Shown here: positions 11,866 through 23,122 of the stretch, one piece after another
Layout: the number at the start of each line of letters is the position of its first letter
Position numbering within the stretch: the first letter of the stretch is position 1
DNA from: Asterias rubens
Taxonomy: Eukaryota; Echinodermata; Asteroidea; Forcipulatida; Asteriidae
Assembly: GCF_902459465.1 (NCBI RefSeq)
Contig: NC_047063.1
Coordinates: 12,833,343-12,897,342 of the forward strand
Direction of reading: 5' to 3'
DNA: 64,000 nt
Program-made: the position numbers and the translations under genes
Notes under the pieces: generated by a model
Seen by the model: the letters and a program-made list of their open reading frames with translations, nothing else
Database searches by the model: none
What the model was told of the DNA's origin: nothing

Positions 11866-14800
11866 GCATTTAGGTACGCTATTCATGGTAAAACCATATC
11901 ACAGCGTTTACAAAGGGAACAACGGAATGTCGGATAAAAATACCGAAGCGAAAACTCACAAGCTGTTCTTCCATCTCTAAACTTTGATTGTTATTGGTTT
12001 CTTTCTTAGAGGTGTCTACTTTCAAAGCCTCGGTGCAACTCACTGGTGAGATTTGGACTCCTGATTTGAGCGACCCATTGAGCGATAGATTCGATGCTCT
12101 ACGTCAAAGAGTAAACCGCAAGGTGCGCCCTCTTTTGAGTGATTAACTAGATGTTTAAGGTCAATCTTTGTTCCCTGTCTCACCGGTCTTACTGACCCTA
12201 TTATTTCATTGGATAAACGTGCAGTGACGTAAGCTCATGTATTTATATTGGTCCGATGTGTTGTTTTGCACCTGTAACATTTCTAAAAATCCTGAAAACT
12301 TTTAGAACGTTTGTAGCTAACCTTACTCTCATTTGGAACCATTCCTTGATGAGCAGGTTTGAGTAGCGATCATTTTGTCATCCACTAGTCAATATTCCAT
12401 GGTTACCTATGCATGCAATACATCCTGTATTGGTACAAGGAAAATGGTCGAAAAAAGTCTATCAAAAATCTAATCAATATTTTCTGATAATTTTTAAGAT
12501 ATCAAACGCTATCGAGACATTCCGGTCACTCTACGGCTATTCGATAAGGACCAAACATGACGTGGTTAGTTTACGTCCGGGAATTACGAGTGTCATTTGT
12601 GACGTTATCATTTACGTCAACCAATACTTCTCGTTGGTGATGACGTCAGAAACAGAGATAGAAATCTCACTGCAGTGGGCTCTGACGTCATATGCATCTT
12701 CAAAACCAAACTTGGGATTGAGCCAAAACGTTTCTGTGGCAACTCTCTGTAAGTTTAACGTTGACATAATTTATTCTTTAACTTATTTATTTCTGTACTT
12801 CTCTGTAAATTTCCACCGGGTTATATTTGTAAGGCAAACAAGTTAATAAATTCGTGGTTCGATTTAAAGGGGCTGTCTCCTCATAAATAATCTGTGGCTG
12901 TTCAATGTCTCGTCCAGCTTTCAACCGCAGGTAAACCGTGTTAGACTACAGTACCAGGCATGCTCTGATCATGACGATACAGCCCCTTTAAGTTTAAAGG
13001 CACGGGACAAGTTTGGTAATTTTGAAGACCAGCATTCTCACTTGGTGTATCCCAATGTATGCCAAAAGCAACAAATCTGTGAAAATTTAGACTCAATTGG
13101 TCGTCGAAGTTGCAAGAGATTAATGAAAGAACAAATTAATAATCTTTGTTTCTCAAATGTGTGTGCGTTTAGATGCCTAAAAAGGCTTGAGGCTTCTTTT
13201 ATCAAATTCAAACATTTTAGTGAGAAATTACCTCTTTCTCAAAAAACTACATTACTTTAGAGGGAGCTATTTCTCACAAAGTTTTATACTACCAACAGCT
13301 TTCCTTTGATCATAACCAAGTAAGTTTATACTATGCTAATAATGTTTTGAGTTGGTACCAATATTCATCAGTCGTCTCGAAATTGTTGCTGTTGTGCAGT
13401 TCTAAAGTCCCCCTCACGAATTCCTCTGCATGGATTTCAATGATGAAAGATTAAACAAGTCAACAAATGTTTTGTATTGTTTTACGATTCAGCATCCTGT
13501 TTTGATGACGTCATGAATACATCCGGGACACTCCTTACGTTTGCTGACAGGAGAGTTGGTTCAAGCTGCGAATCATTGGAGGAATGCATCTCACAAACAA
13601 ACAAAGGTACCGGGTCTTGATGACGTCATCAATGTATTGTCGAGCAGATATCTTAAACCATAATACTTCAAAATGCTAAGTCATAGTTTTTGCCGATTTT
13701 TCCCCAAAATTTAGATTGAAATTTCAAACAGCAGTTTCATAGATTCTGGAAAGTTACAAGCTTTCATTCAAGGGTATTGTATGAAATCCGACATTGATTT
13801 GGTAGTTAATTACCGAAAATGAGATAATGTGGAGATCTCCCATGTCCATCAGCCATGTACACGCAGGTTGCGTCTGACATTGACCATGACATACGCGATT
13901 TTTTTGGGGGGCATTTTGAAGCAGCATCATCTGTCAAAGATTGTTTCATAGAGAACCATTCTTTGAAATAAATTCTTTCGGCAAAGTTGAACCATGCATC
14001 ACTTTACAATAGTTCCTGCTTTGAAGATAAGGTGAACCTAATTTTAGTATGTCCTTCGGTGATCTGAAAGACTTGACGTAAAAAGTACCCTGACAGATTT
14101 TTACTATTTTCTCAGAAAGTGTGCATTGTATTCATGAAACTTACATTCACTTGTATTTTTGTTCTTGATAATTGTGCCTAAAAATAAGCAATACGTTTTC
14201 ATTTTGGATTTAATACAAAACGAGCTTAATATTCTACTATTTTCACATTCTATTTTAGTCCTGAAACTATTTGCATTTGGAAAAAACAGAGTCCACAAAG
14301 ATATTTGTTTCTTTCCCTTTTATTTTTTAGGAGAGTTGTTAGCAAAGGCCTCTGGATTGTGCTATGGTGACTTCATTAGTAGAAGTTTTTTCGTACCGTC
14401 ATTCGAACCGGACTGCCTGACGTTCTCGGACCCAGATGTTAATCAGCAGCTAGAAGTTTTGAAAAACGTAAGCTAAGTTTGTTCTGAAACATTTCCTCCG
14501 AAATTTCCCCGGTCCGAATTGACCCGTGAACTGGAGGACGTGCGGGACAATTTTGGTAACTACTCAAAATAATTGTTAGCATAACAACTAAACTTGGTAA
14601 CGAGCAATGTAGATCTGTTGATAGTATCAATTTGTGAGAAACGGCTCTCGCTGAAGCCTTTTAGGCATTATAAAGGCACACACATTTTTGGGCGACTTTT
14701 TCTTCTTTCATTATTCTCCTGCAACTTTGATGATCAAAATTTAGTCAATATTTTCATGGATTTTGTTGGTCATTTTATGCATTTATTCGGATACACCAAC

Positions 14801-17800
14801 CAAGAAACTACTGGTCTTTGACAATTATCCATCTTGCCCAGTGCCTTTAAAACTCACCCTGTCAAAAAAGTAACAATGTTTTCTCCCTTGTGTCTGAAGA
14901 TGACAGTGACTCCGGATAACGTTTATCTAACGGGCCAAGCTCTTGCATTTATAACTGGAAATACGTCTTCCATTGGTAGTCAGGCAGTCATTGTAACAGC
15001 AGATATTCTCGATAGCATCGTCAATGTTAATGACACTTCTTTCGAGGTATGTATTATAATAAATACAAAGTATTCATATTATTTTGTTTAATCAGATGAC
15101 AACCCATAAAGGGTTTTGATACAGTGGATCAAATGAATCCCTACTTACTGTGAATGAACATGAATGTAATATAATTTACCTGTATAAGTTCCAGCTTCTT
15201 TAAGTTTCAGCTTCTTTTGAGAACGAAGTGAACATCTTAGAGCAATGTTTTTCAGGAGAGTCTCATTTTTACGATGTACAAGCTAAAAGATTAACATTTT
15301 GCAAAACTCCTAAAATTGTTAAATTCCATGCAGGTGACATCGTTAGTGGTTAACGTGGTAAACAACATCCTCCAGGTTGATGATGAGAACTTCCTACTAT
15401 TGCGGGGTACCAACTCAACTTCTCGCATCGTCCTAGCTCTCGAGAGGCAAATCTCGTCCGTTCTCACTGATGGCAGAAACTTCACTGAAGTCACGCGTAG
15501 TCTTGCCGTCAAGGCGTTGAGTATCCCTCCAGAGGCTTCGTCCAGTGGTCTGGGGTTTGCAGCTCGTTCTGAGACTAAAGGAGACGATCTGATAGAGGAA
15601 GATATCTTTCTTTATGATCCCGACTATGACGTCATCAATGATCCACAAATATCTATAGAGCTTCCAGTGGAGGCATTGAGGAACAGTCAAACAGGTTTAG
15701 TTGACTCTTGTATATTATAGGGCCGAACAAAAAATAACAAAGGGAATAATTAATTTAAATGAAAATACCAGAAGATAACCGATAACTCCTTTGCTTACCG
15801 GTTGCCGACAACATTCTCGTCAGAGTAAAAACGGTTAAACACATCTTTAGGTAATGAAGTTGGTACACTAAATATCAAACATGACGTCAAGACTTAATGA
15901 CGCATTGTCCATAGGGACCTTATTGGAACTGGCAGTAAGACCTGCCATTTCAAAGTTGTTATTAAATTAATAACAGGTTAAGATAACTTATTGAGGATTT
16001 TGATTTAGGTAGTCCACCACGTTTTTGTGTAATGTTTCACCTATTGACTCCGCACAATACTCGTGTGCCATTTCGGGAGTTGGTTCTTTTGCGAACATTA
16101 TGGCGGTCAAAATGGCAGACAGGTAAAGTGCGCCCTGTGTATTACAAGAGGCCCTTAAATGGCTACTTCTATTTGTGTAAAATTTTATTATTCTAATGTT
16201 CTCCCTTTAATTCAGGAAATCCCGTACCAGTTAGTTTCATGCTCTACACGAACAGCAAGTTATTTTCCTCTGAGGTTGGCCAGCTGTCTGAAAAACATGA
16301 CCAACATATTGGCACTTGGATCATCTCAGCTACCATAGAGGGCGCCCCACTGGAACACCTCTCTGACAATGCGTCTGTAGTCAGCCATTTCACCAACAGA
16401 GTAATTACGCCCTACGATCTTTCTTAGTACATTAACTTGTTATTAAAAGCCACTCTCGAAAATATTTATTTGAATAAGCTTGATTGTGTTTTTAGTGCCA
16501 ATGAAGCATCGTAACACATCTGGGCCCAATTTCATAGAGCTGCTTAAGCAGAACATATTGCTTAACAATTGTCTGCTAAGCAGAACTGAGCAGAAAATCA
16601 GTCATAATTTATACATGGGAATGGTACTTTGCCTGGTAACCTTATTCTGATTTTTGATGTGCTTAGCTACCTTTTGTGCTTAAGCAGCTCATGAAATTTG
16701 GCCCTGCACTACCTAAGATTTTTGCCAGTACCATATCAATCCACAAGATGGGATGGGGACGATCAAATTAATGTAGGCTAACCTACATTTCTTTTTCTCT
16801 ATATTTGGTTTCAAGAAAAACTTGGCTGCTGAGAAAGTCTTGGGATCTTCTTGTGTGTTCTGGGACTTCAGTATTGGAGAATGGTCAACGGAGGGATGTA
16901 TACTCGTGGGCTTTGAGAAAGGAAAGACGGTTTGCAAGTGTAACCATACGACGAATTTCGCTGTTCTTGTGGTAGGAAATAAATATTTCTTCATCTTCAT
17001 CTTCATCTTCTGGGTCACATTTGTAGCTACTGTTGATTCCTTTTTTTTTGTCAATAACAGAACATTTTAAACTTTTGATTTCTCGGCCTGAAGATTTCTC
17101 GACAAAAACTGTAAAAGATTTAGGAGAAAAACTCCAGTTAAAAATTACATCTGAGGTGAGAAAATGAGCTTTTCTGAAACCAGGACGTAACTTATTTCAT
17201 GAATGATCCTTAACACAATTTAAACTTAATCTTGAAACACTTCGTATAACTTTCTTTTTTCAATTTCCATTGAAGGATATCTACCACACGCACTCCAGTC
17301 TAGCCTTGGATGTGGTCAGCAAAATCGGTTGCGTCATTTCCATTGTTGCTCTGGCTCTAACCGTAACTACATACCTAGCTGTAAAGTAAGTCTGGTACCA
17401 AGTCCCTGAAAACATTTAGACCTAGAAGCTGACCCTCAGCAAAATCCCAAACCTACCCATATGCCTTTAACGTTTTGGCCTATAGTCCCAAGGATATCGG
17501 TCCGCCTGAGATTATGCTACCATGGGAAACATTGGCTGGAAGAGCATGATTCAAAGAGGGCGCCAACAGAAGAAGGTTGTTCACACAGTTCGCAATAATA
17601 AATCAGTGAATTCAGTGTTTTACTTCAGAGAAATTCAGAGAAATACTTGCTTTTCTTCCGAATTTCGAAAAACCTCAAAAAGCTGGGCTTTTTAGAACAA
17701 AGTTGTACCCGTGTTTCTCTGCTGATTTTAGTGCAGAATTCAGTAGACGAGAGTAGTGATATTAGAAGCATTGCATGGTTTAAAGGATAAGAACAAACTG

Positions 17801-20800
17801 TACTTCCGGTACAACCACGTAATAGTTCTCTTTTGAGGGTGTGTTGGCTCTGAAAACAGTCTGTTTGGTCTCGACGTTTCACACAGTATACTCTGCTTGT
17901 CTTCAGAAAAAAAATAGACGTATAGTTTTTTCTTAATCAGTAGATGGGATTCTGATTTTGTTCTGTAGATCTCTGCGAGAGAAGGTACCAAGCCGCATAC
18001 TGGTTAGCTTTGCATGCTCCCTGCTGTGTCTTTACACAGTCTTCTTAGTTGGTATCGAACAGACGTCTTCACGTGTAGGCTGCATCATCGTAGCCATCTT
18101 GATTCATTACTTCACTCTAGCCTCTGTTGTTTGGATGGGGGTAGAGGCATTCAACCTCTACCTTAAGCTGGTTAAAGTCTTCAACGCCGATGTCAGAAAT
18201 TTCATGATTAAGGCATCTATACTGGCATGGGGTGAGTGCAATAAGAAGTATACATCGCAGTTGCATTGAAACAGACAGGGCTGCATTTAGCCTGTTTGAA
18301 ATGTCGTGGACAATATAGATAGGAGTGCACTGTATGGTTTGGGTGTACTGACAAAGTTACACAAACTTAGTCATATCATTGAGGAAGAAATCTTCCTCCA
18401 TGGTGTTATATAGTATTGTTCTTCCTCCATGGTTCACCATATCTCAAAATGACTCAAAGAGAGGCCGGCTGTAAAGCGACTTCGGCTATGCGGCTGCTGG
18501 CTGCAACGATCTAAAGCCATTTTCGAAACCACGGCTTCGGCTTTGGATTCGGCTCAGGCTAGCTTGGCCCCGCGGTTGTTTTGACAATATTGCGCATGCT
18601 GCCATACGCGCTCAGTGGCTTCAGATGAGAGGACGCAGCCTGAAGCGGTCGAATCCAAAGCCGAAGCCGTAGTTTCGAAAGGGCGTATGACTTTTTGGCG
18701 TTACATCCGTAGCCACTGCCGATATTATAATTTCGGACACGGCCTTCAGAGAGTTGCAACAACTTGCGATTTTCAGCCATTTTTAATTTCAAAAACGCAT
18801 GTGCACCCACAGGGTACCAGACTGTGTTATTGAGTTGTGGCACATTTGGACCTCATGGTGTACCGTAACCACGTGGCCACTGGTCTCTCCACACAAACCG
18901 TTGACGGTGTGTCAAAACCCCAGACGAGCAATACGCCACAGCTACAATAAAACACATAAGATGCCCGCTTAAAAATAAGGATAGCGACAATCGACATCAT
19001 GAAAGTAAGGGTAACGTGTGTCAGGCTTCTTAAAGGAACACGTTGCCTTGGATCGGACGAGTTAGTCTATATAAAGCGTTTATAACCATTTAACCAAAAA
19101 AATGCATATGGTTGGAAAGATGTTTTAAAAGTAGAACACAATGATCCACACAAGTTTTCCTCGAAATTGCGTGGTTTTCCTTTTACTGTACAAACTAACA
19201 CAGTCGGCCATTTATGGGAGTCAAAAATTTGACTCGACGAGGTAAATGGAAAACCGTGCGATTTCGAGACATGTTTGTGTGGATCATTGTATTCTATTGT
19301 AACAACATCTTTCTACTCATATGCATTTTATAACAAACGGTTACAAACGCTTTTCAAAGACCAACTCGACCGATCCAATGCAACGTGTTCCTTTAATTCT
19401 CTAAATCCTCTTGGGAAAACAACATCAAAATTTCAGGATGTTGTCTTCCCGAGATGATATATATCTGGAAGACGATATTCTAATCTCCAGATGTCGTCAA
19501 CCGGAGATAAATTATTTAAAGATGTTGTCATCTTACGTTTATGATGTCATTGTCCCACAGTAACTTATATCAGGATCTCAAGCTTGATGGCACTTCCAGA
19601 GCTCCGTAGTTATCGTTATTTAATTGTAATGTAATCATCGTGTTTACTTTTGTAGGCACGCCCTTATGCATTGTGGCTGTAATTCTTGCTGTAGATCACA
19701 CAGTGTATGGCAATGACAAAAGGTAAGACAAAGCATTGTCATCAGTTACATATATATTTAACATCGTCTTTAATTACAAAGTTTCAGAAAGTTATGTTTA
19801 AAGTAAAGCAATAAAGCAATACAAACGTTAGTGTTGATTACAAACATAATTGGCAAAGACATTTTGGTGACCATTTTTGTCCCGGAGCAATCTTTGGAAA
19901 TCTCTAGAAGGCTATGAGACAATTGAAGTGACTGATAAGCAACCCTTTCTCCAATAATTATTCATGGTTTATTAAAATTCGAACTGTTTGCCCAAGCAAT
20001 ATGATCGAGTTTTACATTACATGTTTTTAAAATGCTCAAAGTGGCGAATCCAAAGTAAAACAACACAATGTGGAGAATCTGACATTAAAACTTTCCCAGC
20101 TATAAAAGTCTAAAACCAGATGGAAAGATAAACAATCATAAAGGTACAAAGAGTCAGACTTCAATTGCACAATAATTTGAGAAAAAATAAAAACTAGTAT
20201 GAAAATTATTGAAAAATAATATTTAAAGGCACCGGTAAATACTCAAAACAAATGTTAGCATAAAAACGTATTGGTAACGAGCAATGGAGAGCTGTTGATA
20301 GTATAAAACCTTGTAAAGTACGGCTCCCTCTGAAGTAATGTAGTTTTCGAGAAGAATTAACTTTTCACTCAATTAGTTATTGAAAGACTTGATGAAGCCT
20401 TTCATTCATTTCGAGTCACAATTTTCACAGGTTTGTTATTTTATGCATTATGTTGGGATACACCAAGTGAGAATAAATACTGGTCTTTGACAATTTCCCA
20501 AAGGTGTCCAGTTCATGCCTTTAATGACAAACGATTATTGTAGTAACTTGCTGTTCCGATTTATACTTTCAGTTGCTTCTTGAACGTTGGACCAGCCCTC
20601 TACTACGGAGTCCTGTTAATCATTGCTCTAATGGTTCTTTTTAATTCGATCATCTTTTCGCTGATCTTCCATAAACTCACATGTAAGAAGAACAATCTAC
20701 ACTGTTCATCATCTAAGCAAAATAAGATGATGAGTCGTCTCCAGAATATGCTGGCAATCTCCGTTCTCCTTGGTCTCACGTGGGTTTTTGGACTCCTCTC

Positions 20801-21041
20801 CATCTTCGAGTCGTCTAGTTTTGTCTTTCAGATTCTCTTCAGCATCTTCAACTCACTGCAGGGCTTTTTCATCTTCTTATTGTTCGTCATCCGACCGGTC
20901 AAGATCCGAAATCATCTAAAGAATCTGATAACGAGGAAGAGAGAGAGGCTTCTCCGTAAGAGCAGTGCATCTGACAGCAGAGTGAAAACAAGTGTTTCGA
21001 ACATCAGCCGGGTCAGAGATGAGTCAATGTTGAAAAATTAA
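10942..21041 (+). CDS. Adhesion G-protein-coupled receptor (signal peptide - Ig - SEA - GAIN/GPS - 7TM), 14 exons
   Basis: Proposed exons: 10973-11039, 11481-11732, 12010-12122, 12499-12748, 13493-13606, 14331-14467, 14900-15046, 15334-15694, 16216-16400, 16816-16971, 17276-17385, 17969-18231, 19656-19722, 20573-21041. Every junction has AG/GT borders and matching phase, and the total is 2691 nt (896 residues plus stop). A possible 5' UTR acceptor precedes the ATG at 10941. Order: signal peptide 1-22, Ig domain 24-107, SEA about 110-228, cysteine-bearing linker 229-311, GAIN about 312-594 ending in a GPS motif, then 7TM about 605-860 and a basic Ser-rich tail. It should be a plasma-membrane adhesion receptor, probably self-cleaved at the GPS. 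The Ig+SEA+GAIN combination recalls the vertebrate ADGRF group, but orthology is not shown. Introns hold several MITEs. Confidence 0.9.
10973..11039 (+). CDS. Adhesion GPCR exon 1: signal peptide
   Basis: Encodes MWMALGFFLALQTSLWLC and a few further residues: a hydrophobic core ending in small and charged residues, as expected for cleavage. It ends in phase 1 at a GTGAGT donor. The frame stays open upstream to the AG at 10940-10941, which may be a 5' UTR splice acceptor. Confidence 0.75.
11481..11732 (+). CDS. Adhesion GPCR exon 2: immunoglobulin-like domain
   Basis: A phase 1-1 exon, the classic Ig module arrangement. It shows the B-strand cysteine (SLECAI), the C-strand Trp (YEWYRV) and the F-strand DQGLYICIG, i.e. 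the DxGxYxC motif. Flanking sequence carries an NET glycosylation sequon. One domain only, where vertebrate ADGRF5 has two. Confidence 0.88.
11831..11864 (+). repeat. (ATT)n microsatellite
   Basis: About eleven ATT/TTA triplets in intron 2 of the adhesion GPCR. Confidence 0.9.
12010..12748 (+). CDS. Adhesion GPCR exons 3-4: SEA domain
   Basis: Exon 3 (12010-12122) begins the domain with FKASVQLTGEIWTPDLSD and the helix DPLSDRFDALRQRVNRK. Exon 4 (12499-12748) continues with an ISNAIETF helix and VVSLRPGITSVICDVIIYV, the typical SEA LRPGS-like turn and beta strand. SEA domains often self-cleave at GSVVV; here the turn reads PGITSV, so cleavage at this site is doubtful. Confidence 0.8.
12863..12991. 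repeat. Short MITE, TTTAAAGGGGCTG ends
   Basis: Begins TTTAAAGGGGCTGTCTC and ends with the inverted ACAGCCCCTTTAA, about 128 bp, in intron 4 of the adhesion GPCR. It abuts a TTAAAGG-family element at 12993. Confidence 0.75.
12993..13365 (-). repeat. TTAAAGG-family MITE, diverged, reverse orientation
   Basis: Opens TTTAAAGGCACGGGACA and runs through TCACTTGGTGTATCCC, GTGCGTTTAGATGC, GAGGGAGCTATTTCTCACAA and CATAACCAAGTAAG, i.e. the reverse complement order of the copy at 9769. The right terminus has decayed. Confidence 0.75.
13493..14467 (+). CDS. Adhesion GPCR exons 5-6: cysteine-bearing linker
   Basis: Exons 13493-13606 and 14331-14467 encode about 83 residues with five cysteines (SCFDD, SSCESLEEC, GLCYGD, PDCLTF). 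No established domain was recognised; position and spacing suggest a disulphide-bonded linker between SEA and GAIN, possibly a diverged hormone-receptor-like fold. The first donor (GGTACC) is weaker than the others. Confidence 0.65.
14530..14850 (+). repeat. TTAAAGG-family MITE, decayed copy
   Basis: Lies in intron 6 of the adhesion GPCR. The family string TTTGGTAACTACTCAAAATA is near its left end, GAGAAACGGCTC is in the middle, and CCCAGTGCCTTTAA closes it. The left terminus no longer pairs cleanly. Confidence 0.7.
14900..16971 (+). CDS. Adhesion GPCR exons 7-10: GAIN domain with GPS motif
   Basis: Exons 14900-15046, 15334-15694, 16216-16400 and 16816-16971. The last exon carries the GPS signature CVFWDFSIGEWSTEGC...CKCNHTTNFAVL, with all four cysteines and both tryptophans in place. 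The cleavage triad reads H-T-T instead of the commoner H-L-T/S; the histidine and the nucleophilic threonine are retained, so autoproteolysis is plausible but not certain. Confidence 0.9.
16522..16706. repeat. GCTTAAGCA-type palindromic element
   Basis: Starts GGGCCCAATTTCATAGAGCT and ends with the inverted CAGCTCATGAAATTTGGCCC. Internal words GCTTAAGCAG, TGCTAAGCAG and CTGGTAACC recur in other copies (24645, 44459, 45770, 57358, 57592). About 185 bp, non-coding, in intron 9 of the adhesion GPCR. Confidence 0.8.
17276..21041 (+). CDS. Adhesion GPCR exons 11-14: seven-transmembrane region and tail
   Basis: Exons 17276-17385 (TM1), 17969-18231 (TM2-TM3 and the approach to TM4), 19656-19722 (TM4) and 20573-21041 (TM5-TM7 and tail). 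Family B2 signatures: WMGVEAFNLYLKLVKVF in TM3, LLGLTWVFGL in TM6, and FNSLQGFFIFLLFVI in TM7. The TM3/ECL2 disulphide partners are present (SRVGC and SCFLN). The cytoplasmic tail is basic and Ser-rich and ends in MLKN. Confidence 0.92.
18460..18785. repeat. Inverted-repeat element with GGCTTCGGCTTTGGATTCGG arms
   Basis: In intron 12 of the adhesion GPCR. CACGGCTTCGGCTTTGGATT (about 18531) is matched in reverse complement by AATCCAAAGCCGAAGCCGTA (about 18652), and outer GC-rich stretches also pair approximately. It is clearly GC-richer than its surroundings and has no coding frame of interest. Confidence 0.65.
19030..19396. repeat. MITE with TTAAAGGAACACGTTG ends
   Basis: The left end TTAAAGGAACACGTTGCCTT GGATCGG is matched by the inverted CCGATCC AATGCAACGTGTTCCTTTAA at the right. 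Inner inverted words also pair (CACAATGATCCACACA / TGTGTGGATCATTG), so the whole element can fold. It shares the TTAAAGG outer bases with the 9769 family but not the interior. Confidence 0.85.
20223..20525 (+). repeat. TTAAAGG-family MITE, internally shortened
   Basis: Begins TTTAAAGGCACCGGTAAATA and ends GTGTCCAGTTCATGCCTTTAA, just before the last exon of the adhesion GPCR. The central inverted pair of the family is deleted. Confidence 0.75.
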
Positions 21042-21213
21042 CCACAAAGTGCTTAAATTATTACAGACAGGTTTGCGGTGACACCATATTCTCTAACTGA
21101 GTTGGGTGGTTCTAAGTCAACTTGACGTTTTGATCAGTATGCTCGGATTGTCTTCTGGAGAGAGCTTGACTCTGATGCTGCATGGTGCTTCAGATTTTGT
21201 TTACATTTTTTTA

Positions 21214-21219
21214 AATAAA
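21214..21219 (+). terminator. Candidate polyadenylation signal of the adhesion GPCR
   Basis: AATAAA lies about 175 nt past the stop codon at 21041. It is the first canonical hexamer downstream of the gene. Confidence 0.5.
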
Positions 21220-21718
21220 ATTTCTTATACTTTACGGATTATATTTTGTAATTGGAGGAAATTAATTTCCATGCTATTTTTCTCTACGCTTTGCTTCGTT
21301 TCTGTCTCTTAGCCCAAGGCTGTATCATCTACCACTTTCTAGAGAGAGTGTCTTTTTTTTTTTTTATTCATCAACGAAGTGATCTTAAACGAATTTTGTC
21401 TTACAAATTCTGTAATGTTCCTATTTAACGACCACTTCTTTAAAAAAAAAAAAGAGAAGTTATATTGTCGCCTATACCTGTAGTTTTTTCAAGTTCTTTT
21501 ATACTCTTGAAAGTCTTCATTGAAATCAAAGATCTGATGTGATTGGTTCCTTGATATTTACGGACGTTGCGTCCAGCGTCATAGTAGCAATTAAATATCT
21601 CTCTGCAGGGGCGTTCCTAATTAACCAAACAAAAGGTTGATGTTATTGCCAAGATCCGTGTAAAAAAAAATCGAACACTGTTAATAAATATACTTCCATA
21701 ATGGGGACTACAAAATGT

Positions 21719-22846
21719 TAAAAGGCAGCGGACGCTATTGGTAATTATTCAAAATATTTCTGTTGATAGTAAAAAACATTGTGAGAAACGGCTCCCTCTG
21801 AAATTACGTAGTTTTCGAGAAAGAAGTCGTTTTCAGACATGAATTTGATTTCGAGACCTCAGAATTAGATTTTAAAATCTCGAAATCAAGCATCTAAAAG
21901 CACAAAACTTCGTGCGACAGGGTTTTTAAATTTTATTTCATTCATATCTCGCAAATTCGACGACCAATAGACCGATTGCGCTCCGTGCGTCACGTGACCT
22001 ATATTGGGTATTGGATGTAAACAAACACGGCGAACTGCATAAACGTGTGTTAAAAAGACATGATTACTGTTAAAAAGACATGATTATTTTTGGCTCAAAA
22101 AAGGACTAAATTCTCGAAATCACTGAAGAATATTCCGGAGTTTGTAACATGAGACCTTACTGGTGGCTGAACAATGCCAGTAATGGGTAAACACAGTTCC
22201 ACCAAATAGGAAATTCCAAGAGAATTTTCACACGATGTCATGTGTTTCTGAACGGAAAGTGTGGTTTTACAGTGCCCTCAATAAATGATGTTGATGCCAA
22301 TATTTTCAATACAAATCTCATTCAGAAGCTGAAAATACCTTTATTTTCACCCCCCAAAATACTTCATTAGAAGGGGTCGCTGTCAGCTATAAATGAGTAC
22401 AAGGACAACTTTGCGATCTCCCTTATCACTGTCCAACTTCACGCCGTGCACAACGCAAAATCCACGGCGCGTGAGCTCGATCAGTAATTTACGTAGTCTA
22501 ACCATTTTCTCAAAAGAAACCTCTTTTGTAGTAGAATACTGGGTAGATCAAACAGCAAAACTGATTGAAATCAATGTCACAATATTCAACCTTTTAGTTA
22601 TGATTGTTATTTATTGAAAATACATCCAATTATATGTCCCATCGGTGTACGAGTCTTCCCATGGCTTTACTGTGTAGCTATACCCACATATAGGTCACGT
22701 GATCACATGTAAACATTGGTAGCGCAATCGGTCTATTGAGCTCAAATTTTCACAGGTTTGTTATTTTAGTGCATATTATTAAGTTGAGATACACCGAGTG
22801 TGAAGACTGGTCTTTGACAATTACCAATAGTGTCCAGTGCCTTTAA
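21719..22846 (+). repeat. TTAAAGG-family MITE split by a nested insertion
   Basis: The left half (21719-21966) starts TTAAAAGGCAGCGGACGCTA and carries GAGAAACGGCTCCCTCTGAA. The right half (22737-22846) resumes at TGAGCTCAAATTTTCACAGG and ends GTGTCCAGTGCCTTTAA. Joining the halves across one AT restores the family order seen elsewhere. Confidence 0.85.
21969..22734. mobile_element. 766-bp non-autonomous DNA transposon nested in another MITE
   Basis: Inverted ends AGACCGATTGCGCT / AGCGCAATCGGTCT, with the inverted match resuming as CACGTGACCTATAT / ATATAGGTCACGTG. It is flanked on both sides by AT, which on removal restores the host-element sequence to its expected length. Interior frames are short and lack transposase motifs. 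Confidence 0.82.
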
Positions 22847-23122
22847 GCCAAATCGCCTTGTATTGCTTTATTTCCGATGCGTCAAATTTGCGTTTAGCTT
22901 TTTTTGTTTGGGTTGTCAATGAGTTGATGTGCCTAATGTGACTTGCCTTTATATTTAATTCATACCAAATGTAAGGGTGTAATAATATGTAATTACATTA
23001 CTTGAATTACATACTTGCGATCGCAGAAACATGAATTACCTCTAATTGTTTGTTATATGCAACCGTAAAAACAGTATAATAGTTAAACACTTTTGAAAAT
23101 TTAAACGTTTTCACAGTAGGTC

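Noticed and set aside
17091-17155. Extra exon of the adhesion GPCR between the GPS and TM1 exons
   Set aside because: AG and GT borders are present, but the required reading phase meets a stop after six codons (CTG TAA), and the GPS exon joins the TM1 exon in phase without it.
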